Part shown: in pieces, positions 27,595 to 37,580 of the stretch
Numbering within the stretch: position 1 is the first letter of the stretch
Layout: each line of letters starts with the position of its first letter
From: Streptomyces sp. P3
GTDB lineage: Bacteria > Actinomycetota > Actinomycetes > Streptomycetales > Streptomycetaceae
NCBI GenBank assembly: GCA_016893485.2
Contig: JAFEKX020000001.1
Span: forward strand, 8,945,501 to 9,009,500
Length of the DNA stretch: 64,000 nt
Reading direction: 5' to 3'
Made by a program: the position numbers and the translations under genes
The notes under the pieces: generated by a model
What the model was told of the DNA's origin: nothing
Databases searched by the model: none
Seen by the model: the letters and a program-made list of their open reading frames with translations, nothing else

Positions 27595-28625
27595 CTACTC
27601 AGCCGGAGTGGTGGTCTTGCGCAGCGCGTTGAGGCAGCTGTCGATGGCCTGCTGGAGTTCTTCGAGACGCTGGACCATGTCGTCCTCGTAGAAGTCCTGG
27701 GCGTCGTCGAAGGTCAGCTCCTCGAACGCCTTCGTCGCCTTCTGGAGGCTGCTGTAGAACTTGGTCCGCTTCTCCTGGACGCGCAGTTCGGGGTCGGCCT
27801 CTACCGCCTCGACGACCAGGTTCTTCATCGTGTCGTAGGCCTCGGTGGCCCACTCGCCGGTGTCCTCGCCGTCCTCCAGCTCGTCGAGGAGGGACAGGTG
27901 CCGCTCGGCCTCCTGGCGCAGGTCCACGGGCGCGTCGACGGTCTGGCCCGCGGGGGTCTTGATCTGGCCCGACTCGGCGATCTGCCGCACGTACCCGATG
28001 CGGTCCGCCGAGCGGCTCTCCGTCGCCACGGCCTTCTTCAGGTCGTCGGTGCGTACGACGTCACGGGCCAGCTCGGACTGCAGCTCGGGGTCCTCGCGGA
28101 CGCGGTCCAGCAGGGCCTGACGGGCGGCCCGGGCGGTGGAGGGGTCGGCGAGGATCGCGGCGCGCAGCGCGGTCGGGTTCTCCGCGACCTCCAGCGCCTT
28201 GGTGGGGCGGATGCCCTCGGCCTCGGCGGCCTCGGTGATGGCGGTGCCGCGCTCGGAGGTGGCGCTGGAGCGGGAGACGTAGTAGTTCAACCACACGTCG
28301 GCGTCCGGGAGTTCGACCTCCTGGCCGGGGGCCAGCTCCTCGAAGTGCGGGACGAGACCGTCGTCCGCGGCCCGGTCCCAGGCCTTGTAGTAGCGCATGA
28401 CACGCTCGGGGAGCAGTCGGCGAGCTCGGCGAACTCCTTCGCGGACACCTTCGGCGTCTCGTCCGCGCTCTGCCCGCCGGGCCGGACGCTGCGCGCCACC
28501 TTGAGGCCGAACGCCCAGCCGCCGGTGCGGGCGTAGGCTCCGAACTCGTGCGCGTCCCGGGCGACGAGTCCTGCGTCGTCGAGGGCGGTGAAGGACGTCT
28601 CTGCCTGGTCGATCACTACGGTCAA
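27595..28625 (-). CDS. Unknown protein with HTH-like N-terminus and helical C-terminus
   Basis: About 343 residues, not assigned to a family. Near residues 60-85 a helix-turn-helix-like stretch reads VSAKEFAELADCSPERVMRY. The middle has VWLNYYVSRSSATSERGTAI and TARAARQALLDRVREDPEL. The C-terminal 130 residues are acidic and probably coiled coil (YSSLQKATKAFEELTFDDA, VQRLEELQQAIDSCLNAL). TTG 28625 is the likely start with AGGAGA 7 nt upstream; GTG 28616 is the alternative. One missing G near 28413. It resembles a DNA-binding or partition-type protein, but this is inference. Confidence 0.5.
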
Positions 28626-28740
28626 GGCGGACTCTCCTGGGCTGGTGATGTGGCACGGTGCGAACACGCAGCCTATATCCACCCATTGCCGCTGGTTTGA
28701 GCGCCCGGCCTTCGCGTCGCCCCCGGCGTCGTCAGTTCGA

Positions 28741-30381
28741 TCAGCGCCGGAAGGTCTTGAAGAAGGTCTGCAGGGCCTGGCGGTTGGCGGCGTCGTTCCA
28801 CGCGTCGGCGGGCGTCGTCCACCGTAGCGAGAAACTGCGCCCGCCGCCGATCAGGAAACCACGCCCCAGGGTGCGCACCCGGTTGTCGCCCGTCCCGGAG
28901 AACCACTCCAGGTCGGCCGCCTTGTCGCCCTGGAACGTCGTGGCCCTGATGCCGCCGATCTGCTGGAAGCCCTCGGTCTGCCTGAGCCCGGGAAGGACGT
29001 CGTCCCGCCAGATGGCCACCGGGTCCGGGCCCGCCTGTGTGCTGTACGTCACGGCCAGCGTGCGCGGGTCGCCCGTGGCGCCGAAGGTGATCCGGTAGGC
29101 GCCGGACACCTGCTGGGTCTCCACCACCTTCCAGCCCTTGGGCAGTGCGACGGAGAAGCCCTGCGACGCCTTGAACACACGGAAGCCGGCGGGCAGCGCC
29201 GAGGTGGTGGGGAGGGGGAGGCGACGCGGTGGCGGAGCGCGAGGCGGGTGCGGAGGCGGACGCGGGAGGTGCGGCGGGGACGTGGGCGACGGGGTCGCGG
29301 ACGGGGAGTTGGCGTGTCCGTCGACGGTGTCGCCCGGTGTGCCGACCGTCGCCGAGGCGGACGGGAGCGGCGGGGGAGGTGGCCGCCGAGGTCTCGGTGC
29401 CGGGGAGTTGATGGGTCGCGGCGAGGACGGCGACCGTGACGGTGCCGACGGCGAGTGCGGTACCGACGGCCATGCCCCGTCCGCTCCAGGTGGTGCCCAC
29501 GCCGTGTACGGCGTCGTAGGCGCGCCGCAGCCGGTGCAGCGGGACCGGCTCGCGGTCGGCGTACGGGTCGTCGGTGAGGATGCGGGTGAGGGACTCGCGG
29601 ACGACCGGGCGGGTCAGCCGCTCACGGGAGTTCTTGCGCAGCAGCCCCTGCACGATCTGCGCCAGCGGTCCGGCCCGCGACGGGCCGCGCATGGGGGAGC
29701 CGGTCCACGCCCTTCAGCGTCGCCTCGGGACGGCCCCGGTCGCGGAACGGCGGGTGCCCCTCGACCAGGGTGTAGAGGATCGCGCCGAGCGCCCACAAGT
29801 CGGCGGCGGGGCCGATGCGTTCGTCGCGGGCCTGCTCCGGCGAGGCGTACGACGGGGCGGTGATGCGCGGGGCGAGGGTGGCGCCCGCGAGGCCGAAGCC
29901 GGTGAGGACGACCCCGCCCTGGTCGCGCACGAAGACCTGGCCGGGGCTGAGTTCGCCGTGGGTGATGCCCTCGCTGTGCGCGGCCTCCAGGATGTCGAGC
30001 AGTTCGAGTCCGATGCGGGCGGCCCGGACGTAGTGGAACGTGCCCTGCTGGGCGAGGAGTTGGCCTAGCGGGGTGCCGTCGATCCAGTCGGTGACGGTCC
30101 ACAGGGTGCCGCCGTCCTCGACGGCGTCGACGACCGGGGCGACCCGGGTGGGGGCGAGCAGCACCATGGTCTCGGTGGTGCGCAGGACACCGGCGGCGGT
30201 CCGGCCGGCGCCCTCCCCGTCCGGGGCGGCGGGGAGGGTCACCTGTGTGAGGAGGATGGGTCGTTCGGCGATCGTGTCCTCGCCGTACCAGGAGACCCGA
30301 TTGGTCTCGCGGGAGCGCGACCTCCATGGGCCGGTATCTGCCGGCCACCACCTCGTGCGCGGAGACATGCGTCTCGACCAT
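28741..30381 (-). CDS. Membrane-anchored serine/threonine pseudokinase
   Basis: Kinase-like cytoplasmic domain (about 1-290), one membrane helix (GTALAVGTVTVAVLAATHQL) and an extracytoplasmic domain (FKASQGFSVALPKGWKVVE ... NRQALQTFFKTFRR). The fold is clear (PSYASPEQARDERIGPAADL, WALGAILYTLVEGHPPF), but key residues are gone. HRD is HGE (THGELSPGQVFV), DFG is GFG (VVLTGFGLAG) and no VAIK lysine is seen. It is therefore probably a ligand-binding scaffold, not an enzyme. ATG 30381 has GAGGG 6 nt upstream. Breaks near 30320, 29690 and 29200-29380. Confidence 0.78.
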
Positions 30382-30387
30382 GGCCAT

Positions 30388-30727
30388 CCCTCGCTGAACC
30401 CCTGATTCTCACCTTTCCCAGAAGTACGGCGGGTGTGGCGGGCTGCGTTCAAAGGAAGCCCAATTCCCCGGTGTTTTCTGCCTTTTATTCAACGGCTGCG
30501 ATCAGGTGTGCGAGAAAAAGGGAGTCGCGAGGAGGTCCCAGGTCGCCGCTCGTGTCCCGGCTCGGCGGAATTCGCCACGGAGGTGCCCGTGGCGGAATAT
30601 CGGCGCCGGACCTGGTGGTAACCAGCGGTAAACGGCGACGCGAAGACCTCCAATACACCTGTGTTTGTTGACAACTTCGTCGTGAGTTTCGTCAACGAGT
30701 CCGTCGGTGAACCCAGTTGATGGTGTG
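30388..30727. other. 340-bp intergenic region, relatively AT-rich
   Basis: It lies between two minus-strand genes. Apart from the stem at 30667-30696 I see no gene. The promoter of the pseudokinase should be here, but no convincing -10/-35 pair was found. Short frames on both strands lack coding bias. Confidence 0.5.
30667..30696. terminator. Imperfect hairpin after the dehydratase gene
   Basis: GTTGACAACT pairs with AGTTTCGTCAAC with a 2-nt bulge. It starts 32 nt past the minus-strand dehydratase stop. Possible terminator. Confidence 0.4.
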
Positions 30728-31696
30728 TCAGCGCAGTCCGAACTCGGCCGACCAGCCCGCGATGTCCCCGACGGTCGCGTTGCCCCCGCAGACCACGAGG
30801 CCGAGCCGGGCACCGTCGCCGACCCGCTCCAGCACCTGCCGGGCCGCGGGCAGCAGGCAGCCCGCGGCGGGCTCGGTCCACACCTTGGCGTGCTCGGCGA
30901 GATCAAGACACCCGCGCACGGCCTCCCGGTCGGGGACGGTCAGCACCTCGGTGACGAGGGCCGACACATGGTCGTACGTCAGCTGCGACACGCTCGGCGC
31001 GCTGAGCGTCGTCACGATCGACGACGGCGTCACCGGCACGGGGCCGCCCGCCGCGAGCGCCTCGGTCATGGCGTCGGCGCCCTCGGTCTCCACGCCCCAG
31101 ACCCGGATGCCGGGCCGCCGGGCGTGCAGGGCGGCGGCGATGCCGGCGATCAGGCCACCCCCGCCGATGCTGACCAAGACGTCGGTGAGGTCACCGGCGT
31201 CCTCCGCGAACTCCAGGCCCACGGTGCCCTGTCCGGCGATCACCACCGGGTCGTCGAACGGGTGGACCAGGGTCAGCCCCTCGTCCCGCAACCGGTTCAC
31301 CAGCGCGAACGCGCTCGGCATGTCCTCGGTCAGCCGCAGCGACGCGCCCGTCGCCTCCACCAGCGCGATGGACCGCGCCGGTGCCGAACGGGGCATCACC
31401 ACCGTCGCCTTCACGTCGAGCGCCGCCGCCATGACCGCCAGCGCGATCCCGTGGTTGCCGCCGCTGACCGCCACCACTCCGGCGGCCAGCTCGCCCTCGC
31501 TCAGGGACAGCAGCTTCGCCGTCGCCCCGCGCGCCTTGAAGGAACCCGTGCGCTGCAACAGCTCCAGCTTGGTCGTGACCGGGACCCCGAGCAGCTCCGA
31601 GAGTCCGGAGCTCTCCACGGTCGGGGTGCGTACGACGTGTCCGGCGATCCGCTCGGCGGCGGCTTCGATGTCCGAGATGCCGATCAAGGCAGTCAT
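30728..31696 (-). CDS. Threonine/serine dehydratase (PLP fold type II)
   Basis: 322 residues, frame intact. The Schiff-base lysine is in QRTGSFKARGATAKLL. The substrate loop is VAVSGGNHGIAL and the phosphate-binding glycine loop is VSIGGGGLIAGIA. There is no C-terminal ACT domain, so it resembles a catabolic threonine/serine dehydratase or a serine racemase-type enzyme, making 2-oxo acid plus ammonia. ATG 31696 directly follows GAGAGG, which is unusually close, so an upstream in-frame start is possible. A 10-bp inverted repeat lies 41-67 bp upstream. Confidence 0.87.
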   Translation of the reverse strand: MTALIGISDIEAAAERIAGHVVRTPTVESSGLSELLGVPVTTKLELLQRTGSFKARGATAKLLSLSEGELAAGVVAVSGGNHGIALAVMAAALDVKATVVMPRSAPARSIALVEATGASLRLTEDMPSAFALVNRLRDEGLTLVHPFDDPVVIAGQGTVGLEFAEDAGDLTDVLVSIGGGGLIAGIAAALHARRPGIRVWGVETEGADAMTEALAAGGPVPVTPSSIVTTLSAPSVSQLTYDHVSALVTEVLTVPDREAVRGCLDLAEHAKVWTEPAAGCLLPAARQVLERVGDGARLGLVVCGGNATVGDIAGWSAEFGLR

Positions 31697-31736
31697 CCTC
31701 TCGGCACGGGGACTGGTGAGCCGTGCCGCTCCGACC

Positions 31737-31763
31737 TTGACCTGCAAGGGATGTGCAGGTCAA
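31737..31763. promoter_or_regulatory. 10-bp inverted repeat upstream of the dehydratase
   Basis: TTGACCTGCA and TGCAGGTCAA, perfect arms with a 7-nt spacer. On the minus strand the distal arm could double as a -35 element (TTGACC). A likely operator; the regulator is not encoded nearby. Confidence 0.55.
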
Positions 31764-31880
31764 CACGTTCCGACGCGCCGGCACTCCGCCCTGGCCGTGG
31801 GTGGCCAGGGCGCGCGTCGGCCGCCGTGGATCAAGGCGTCGAAGCGGACGGCGAGGCCGCGTGGACCGCCCGCCGGTGCC

Positions 31881-32558
31881 TCAGTGCTGCTGCGCCTTCT
31901 GCGGGGTCTCCTCGCTCGGGCGCACCACGACGAAACCCTCGCCCTGGAGCATGAGTTGGACGGCCTCGCCCGAACCGCCGCGCAGCATCGAGCCGATGGA
32001 CTGGGAGCGGTGCAGCGAGGTCTGGAGGTGCGCCGACCAGCCGACCACCGCGTCCGTGTCGACGAACACCGGGTACTGCGGCGAGACGGGTATCACCAGC
32101 GGGTTGCCCTCGCAGACCAGGCCCAGCTTGCCCTGTCCCGTGAAAACGCTGTTGAACAGGCCGCCGCCCGCGATGCCGGAACCCTTCACCGTCTTGATCG
32201 TGTACGACAACGAGGCGTCGAAGCACAGGACGTTGCGGCCGTTGACGGTGAACTCGTCACCGGGGTCGATCTCGACCACGAAGCAGTTCTGCGCCTCGTG
32301 CGCGAACCACGCCTCACCCTGGCCGCGCACCGCCATCAAGGGCAGCCCCTCACCGGTGACCGCGCGCTTGAGCATACCGCCCACGCCCTGGCCCTTGCGT
32401 TCGAACTGGAGGTTGCCGCGGTAGGCGATCATCGCCCCCTGGCGGGCGAGCATCTCGCCGTTGACCGCGTACCTGATGCATTTGGCGTTCTCTACGGTCA
32501 TGCCCGGCGCGGTGGCAGGCTGCACCATGTGCTCACTGGAAAACAGATCACCCTTCAT
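31881..32558 (-). CDS. AIM24 family protein
   Basis: 225 residues, frame intact. The family pattern runs from KCIRYAVNGEMLARQGAMIA through FERKGQGVGGMLKRAVTGEG and ECHLFDLGPGDEL-like FVVEIDPGDEFTVNGRNVL to IAGGGLFNSVFTGQGKLGLV. The C-terminus reads GEAVQLMLQGEGFVVVRPSE. The TRAP-like double beta fold is thought to act at membranes. AIM24 proteins often accompany TerD proteins in actinobacteria, as here with the TerD fusion 66 nt upstream. Molecular role unknown. Confidence 0.88.
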   Translation of the reverse strand: MKGDLFSSEHMVQPATAPGMTVENAKCIRYAVNGEMLARQGAMIAYRGNLQFERKGQGVGGMLKRAVTGEGLPLMAVRGQGEAWFAHEAQNCFVVEIDPGDEFTVNGRNVLCFDASLSYTIKTVKGSGIAGGGLFNSVFTGQGKLGLVCEGNPLVIPVSPQYPVFVDTDAVVGWSAHLQTSLHRSQSIGSMLRGGSGEAVQLMLQGEGFVVVRPSEETPQKAQQH

Positions 32559-32624
32559 GCGGGCATCCTGACCCGGAAGATCTCATTCCGCCAAGATCGG
32601 GGACGGGTTGATCGTCCCGGACGG

Positions 32625-33965
32625 TCAGGCGCCGAAGAGCTGCGTCCAGTACGTCCCCATCTGTCCACCGCCCGCGAAGCCGATGCCTATGTGGGTGAAG
32701 TCCGGCTTCAGGATGTTGGCGCGGTGCCCGGGCTGTTCATCCAGCCCTCCACGACCTCGGCGGGGGAGCGCTGACCGCAGGCGATGTTCTCGCCGATGGT
32801 TCGTCTGCGTGAACCCGCAGCCGCGGCCCGGTCCCAGGGCTGGGAGCCGTCGGGGAGGTGTGCGAGTAGAAGGCGCGGGCCACCATGTCGGTGCTGTGCG
32901 CCTGCGCGGCGGCGGCGAGCAACGGGTCCACGGCCAGGGCACGCAGCCCGGCCCGCGCGCGCTCCGCGTTGGTCAGCTCGACCACCTGCTCCGCCGTGTC
33001 GGCGAGACCGCCCGCGGTGAGCGGCGTCGCCCACAGCGCCGTCCAGTAGACGTCACCGGAGCGGGGATCGAGGGCCTGCGCGAGACCCGCGTGCGTGACG
33101 TTCCGCTCCAGCAGCGTCTGCCGGGCCTGCTCGGTGCGCAGGCAGTAGTCGACGAACTCGGCGGGCGTGCGCGGGCCGGAGACCAGGTGCTCGCCGACGG
33201 TGAGGTACGAGTAGCCGGCGCGCAGGACGCGCTGGTACACGGACGTGCCGTCACGACTCTCGGTGCCGAGACGTCCGACGGCGGCCATGTCGGACGCGTG
33301 CGCCTGCGCGGCGGACGCGAGCCGGGGGTCGAGGGAGACGGGCGGTGAACCGGCGTCGGCGCGCGCCGAGTTGACCAGGGCGAGGAAGCCGGTGGGGTCG
33401 GGTGCCGGAGAGGCCGAGGTGGGGTGGGAGCGGGTCGAGGGTGCCGACCAGGGTGCTGAAGCCGGTCGCGGGGGCGCAGGCGTCGCGTCTTCTACGACGT
33501 CCACGCCGAAGTCCCGTGCGATGCCCGCGAGTCCGTCGGCGTAGCCCTGCCCCAGCGCGCGCAGTTTCCAGCCGGTGCCGCGTCGGTACAGCTCCGCCAG
33601 GAGCAGGACGATCTCCTGCTCGGTGCGTGGTGGGGTGAAGCGGGCGAGGGCGCGGCCGCCGGTGTCGGTCAGCTGGAGAGTCGGCGCGGGCAGGCGGCCC
33701 AGGGAAGTGCCGGGATCGGCGGGGCTGATGACCACCGTGACGCGCGCGGCACCGGTGCGCAGGCGGGCCGGGTCGACGGTCAGGGTGTCACCCTGGAGGC
33801 GCGCTCCGGGTGCCGTCGGCTGGTTGTAGAACACGAAGTCCGCGTCGCCGCCGACCTTGCCGCTCTCGTCGGTGATCAGCGCCGACACGTCGAAGGGGCC
33901 GGGTATCCGCAGGGTGAGCGCACCGCCGGGGAGGGCAGATTTCCGCCCGGCACCAGCTCGTTCAT
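32625..33965 (-). CDS. TerD domain fused to two CAP (SCP/PR-1) domains
   Basis: N-terminal TerD domain (about 1-165): Ca-binding loop DESGKVGGDADFVFYNQ, then AELYRRGTGWKLRALGQGYA. After a Pro/Ser linker comes CAP domain 1 (GFLALVNSARADAGSPP, AHASDMAAVGRLG, VGEHLVSG). CAP domain 2 follows (VVELTNAERARAGLRALAVD, AQAHSTDMVARAFYSH, IGENIACG, WMNSPGHRANILKP, ending YWTQLFGA). No signal peptide is seen, which is odd for CAP domains. ATG 33965. Frame breaks near 33920, 33410, 32865, 32800 and 32735. Role unknown, probably Ter-type stress response. Confidence 0.82.
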
Positions 33966-33986
33966 GGCACCGCCCTCGCTGTTCGT

Positions 33987-34070
33987 GCCCGGTGGGGACA
34001 CCCCGGGCCTGGTGGGGACCTCTGTCGCCCGGTGGGGACCTCGTCGTCCGTTCAACGTCCCACCGGGGGC
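33987..34070. repeat. Three 20-bp-phased GGTGGGGAC repeats plus one inverted copy
   Basis: GGTGGGGAC occurs at 33991, 34011 and 34031, exactly 20 bp apart, each preceded by GCCC or GCCT. An inverted partner GTCCCACCGGGGGC lies at 34057-34070. The array is in the 184-bp space upstream of the TerD-CAP gene and after the serine hydrolase stop. Near two-turn spacing suggests a protein-binding array. The inverted copy could also form a terminator stem. Confidence 0.6.
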
Positions 34071-34149
34071 GAGGGTTCCCGCGCGAGGGGGCGCGAGATG
34101 CACCCGGAGATGCAACCCCGCCCCCTCCGCCCCCCCGGTCCGCACTCGC

Positions 34150-35421
34150 TCAGTCCCGGGCGATCCCCGGCGCGATGTCCTCGTAGGCGACGTTCCGTTC
34201 GGTGACCAGGGAGCCCCGGCCGGTGAGGGACGAGCCCTTGATCGGCTTGATCGCCTTGGTGCGTGCGCCGCAGAACGCCGAATCCAGCGTCCGCGCCATC
34301 GTGTTCAGGACCGTGCCGTTGTTGGACGTGTTGGCCAGCGCGGTGAGGCTGCGGCGACCGTCCTTCGAGGTGAAGGAGTAGGTGTAGAAACCCTGGACCG
34401 CGCCCGTGTGGCCGTACACCGAGACCCCGCAGGACAGATCGCGGCGCCGCAGCCCGAGGCCGTAGCGCGTGGTGCTGTTGACCAGGGTCCAGCGCTCCAT
34501 CTGCGCGAGCTGCGCGGCGGAGGTGAGCCGGCCGCCGAGCAGGGCGGAGAAGAAGGTGTTCAGGTCGCGGGTGGTCGAGATGACCGCGCCGGCGCTCTGC
34601 GCCCAGGAGACCGTCTGGTCGGTGGCGTCGACCAGCTGCGCGCCCGCGCGGTCGGGGGTGAGGTAGCCGTGGGCGTGGCGGCCCGGGATCTGCGTGGCGG
34701 GGTGCACGTAGAGGGTGTCGCGCAGGTTCAGCGGCCTGATGATGCGGTCGCGGTACTCGGTGCCCACGGCGTGGCCCGTCAGCTTCTCGATGAGCATCCC
34801 GGCGACCACGAAGTTGGTGTTCGAGTACGAGTAGGCGGCGCCCGGCGCGTTGGTGCGCGCGTGGTTCAGGGAGAGCTGGACCAGTTGCCGGTAGGTGAAG
34901 ACCTTGTCGCGTACGGCCTCGAAGCCGGAGACCGAGTTGGCGAACATGGAGTTCGTGTAGTCGTAGAGACCGCTGCGGTGGCTCAGGACGTGGCGCACGG
35001 TGATCCGCTTGTCGGGCAGCAGCCCGGGGAGGTAGCGGTCGACCGAGGCGTCGAGGTCCAGCTTGTGCGCGTCGGCGAGTTGGAGCAGGACGACGGCCGA
35101 GAACGACTTGGTGATGCTGCCGATGCGGAAGCGGTCGGCGTTGCCGATGGCCCGGCGGGTCGTGCGGTCGTCGACACCCGCGGCGGCCGTGTAGACGGTG
35201 CCGTGGTCGTCGATACGGGCGATGATGGCCCCGGGCGCGCCCTGTGCCGTCAGCGTGCGCAAGACGGCACGGAGGCCCGCCATGTCGGGTGCGGGAAGTG
35301 CGGTGGTGCCGCTGGTTCTCGTGGTGTCCGACTCGTGGGTCGCGGCATGGGCCGGTACCGCCGTGAGCGTCAGCAGTGCCGCCGCCGACGCCGTGGCCCT
35401 GCGCACCGTTCTTGAGACCAT
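34150..35421 (-). CDS. Secreted serine hydrolase, beta-lactamase/D-Ala-D-Ala carboxypeptidase family
   Basis: 423 residues, frame intact. Signal peptide ATASAAALLTLTAVPAHA. Class C beta-lactamase-type active site: SITKSF (SxxK nucleophile), YSNTN (YxN) and HTGAVQGF (HTG as third motif). Likely a D-alanyl-D-alanine carboxypeptidase or esterase acting outside the cell. The final 45 residues (TLDSAFCGARTKAIKP ...) are an extension. It is divergent from the M4 protease gene. Confidence 0.9.
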   Translation of the reverse strand: MVSRTVRRATASAAALLTLTAVPAHAATHESDTTRTSGTTALPAPDMAGLRAVLRTLTAQGAPGAIIARIDDHGTVYTAAAGVDDRTTRRAIGNADRFRIGSITKSFSAVVLLQLADAHKLDLDASVDRYLPGLLPDKRITVRHVLSHRSGLYDYTNSMFANSVSGFEAVRDKVFTYRQLVQLSLNHARTNAPGAAYSYSNTNFVVAGMLIEKLTGHAVGTEYRDRIIRPLNLRDTLYVHPATQIPGRHAHGYLTPDRAGAQLVDATDQTVSWAQSAGAVISTTRDLNTFFSALLGGRLTSAAQLAQMERWTLVNSTTRYGLGLRRRDLSCGVSVYGHTGAVQGFYTYSFTSKDGRRSLTALANTSNNGTVLNTMARTLDSAFCGARTKAIKPIKGSSLTGRGSLVTERNVAYEDIAPGIARD

Positions 35422-35730
35422 CCGGTTCTCTCCCGTTTCTTTCTCGGTATGCGAGATCGATCACAGTCGGGCGAGGCAACCTTGTCGCGCCCCGTCACAT
35501 CTCCACAGCTAGCGCACAGTTGGTCATTCGCTGATCACTGAGCGATGCGGATTTTTGCCAAGTATTGCCATGAAAGCTTCGAAAACCGTTCATTTCGGCT
35601 TTACATGTACATGGTGGATGCGTGAGGGTTTCGGTTCGGGGCCCGACCAGCCCCTCGGGCGCGTTCAACCGTGCCCTGTCTCAAGGCGGTTGGTGATCCC
35701 GGCCGTCTTTGTACGGAGGAGCCCTCTTTC
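35422..35730. promoter_or_regulatory. 309-bp divergent promoter region, AT-richer than its surroundings
   Basis: It lies between the serine hydrolase (minus) and M4 protease (plus). It contains the 10-bp palindrome CATGTACATG (35604-35613) and several AT-rich stretches near 35550-35600. No gene is seen. Promoters for both genes should be here, but I could not fix -10/-35 boxes. Confidence 0.5.
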
Positions 35731-37531
35731 ATGCGTGGACCCCACATACGCAGCCTGGCGGTCGCCGTCGCGGTGACGACGGCCGCCACGGGCTGGCCGG
35801 AACGGCCTTCGCGGGACCGGCCACGGGGACGGACAGCGCGACGGCCTCGACCGAGACCGGCACCAGTGCCGCGTCCGTCATCACGGCCGCGCGGGCCGCC
35901 GCCTTCGCGCACGCCACGGCGACCGGTGTCACCCGGGGCGATGAACTCCGGGCCCAGGACGTGCTGATCGACCCCGAGGGCGCACGGCACGTCCGGTTCC
36001 TGCGCACGCACCAGGGCATGCCCGTCCTCGGCGGCGACCTCGTCGTCCATCTCTCCCACCGGCTCGCCTACACCGGCGTCACCCGGGCGGCCGACCACAG
36101 CGTCAGCCCCGCCACCACCCGGCCCGAACTGACGCCGACGCAGGCCGAGGCGAAGGCCGCCGCCGTCGCCCGGGGTGACGCGGGCACCGCCGAACTCGTC
36201 GTGGACGCCCGCGACGGGGAGCCGCCCTCGCCTACCGAATACCCGTCAGCGACAGCAGCACCGCCGACGCGACCGGCACCCGCACGGTCGTCGTCGACGC
36301 CGTCACCGGCAACATCCGCAGCAATACCCCCGACAGCGACGAGTTCCTCTCGCCCAAGCTCCTCGACACCCTGCGCGAGCGCGGCGAGACCATGGACCCC
36401 GCCACCGGCACCGCCGTACAGCCGAATTCCCTCACGTCGGCCGCGGCGAGCCGCGCGGTCCACTACCCGGTCACCGCGTCCGGCACCGGCACCTCCCTCT
36501 TCGTCGGCAAGGTGCCGCTGACCACCACCCGCACCGCGCGCACCAGTTACCTCCTCAAGGACCCGACCCACTGGGGCACCGAGACCCGCGACGCCAAGGG
36601 CAGGGAACTGGAGAACTTCGCGCAGGGCACGAAGTTCACGACCACGAACGACAAGTGGGGCAACGGCGCCGTCTCGCGCCGCGACAGCGCCGCCGTCGAC
36701 GCCCAGTACGGCATCACCAAGACCCTGGACTTCTACAAGAAGACCTTCGGCCGCAAGGGCATAGCCAACAACGGCAAGGCCGCCCGCGGCATGGTCCACT
36801 TCGGCAAGAAGGTCGCCAACGCCTTCTGGGACTCGACCTGCGGCTGCATGCTCTACGGCGACGGCGACGGGGACATGTTCAAGAAGCCGCTCGTCGTCCT
36901 CGACGTCACCGGCCACGAACTCACCCACGGCGTCGTGGACGCCACCGCGAAGCTGGAGCCGACCCGCGTCGACGCGGAGGGCAACCAGTTCGGCGAACCG
37001 GGCTCGCTGAACGAGTCACTCGCGGACATCTTCGGCTCCAACGTCGAGTTCAGCGCCAACAACGCCAAGAACCCGCCGAACTACCTCATCGGCGAGAAGC
37101 TCGGCCTCGCCCAGAAGTTCCTGCGCCGCCTCGACCACCCCTCCCTCGACCAGCTGGAGGGCACGATCGACTACTGGTCGCCGCAGGCCTACGACGCCGA
37201 GGTGCACGCCGGCTCCGGAGTCTCCTCGCACGCCTACTACCTCCTCGCGGAGGGCAGCGGCACCAAGAAGATCGGCGGCTTCACCTACGACTCGCCCACC
37301 TACGACGGGTCCACGGTCACCGGCATCGGCCGAACCCAGGCCACGGCGATCTTCTACCGCGCGCTCACCCGCTACATGGTCTCCACCACCGACTTCCACG
37401 ACGCGCGCATCGCGACCCTGAAGGCAGCGACGGACCTCTACGGCGCGAACAGCACCGCGTACAAGACCGTCGACCAGGCGTGGGCCGCCGTGAACGTCAC
37501 GGTCGCCAACACCCCTGCCGCCAGGCACTGA
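35731..37531 (+). CDS. M4 family (thermolysin-like) secreted metalloprotease
   Basis: Signal peptide (RSLAVAVAVTTAATGLAGT AFA), propeptide with FTP-like part (TATGVTRGDELRAQDVLIDP, VLGGDLVVHLS) and the catalytic domain. Zinc motif HELTH in VTGHELTHGVVDA, with the third ligand in NESLADIFGSN. The C-terminal His region is VSSHAYYLLAEGS. About 600 residues. ATG 35731 has GGAGGA upstream. Frame breaks near 35800 and 36230. It is an extracellular neutral protease. A terminator follows at 37539. Confidence 0.9.
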
Positions 37532-37538
37532 TGACCGG

Positions 37539-37576
37539 CCGGGTGCCCTGCCGCGAACCGCGAGCGGGGCACCCGG
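37539..37576. terminator. Terminator after the M4 protease
   Basis: CCGGGTGCCC pairs perfectly with GGGCACCCGG (10 bp), with a nested CGCG-AAC-CGCG stem in the loop. It starts 8 nt past the stop. Confidence 0.65.
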
Positions 37577-37580
37577 GCGC

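Noticed and set aside
30502..30906. Short minus-strand frames between pseudokinase and dehydratase
   Set aside because: No coding bias, no Shine-Dalgarno, and they run out of frame into the dehydratase end.
30717..32774. Long plus-strand frame opposite the dehydratase and AIM24 genes
   Set aside because: Both minus-strand genes are intact and well recognised; this frame is a shadow.
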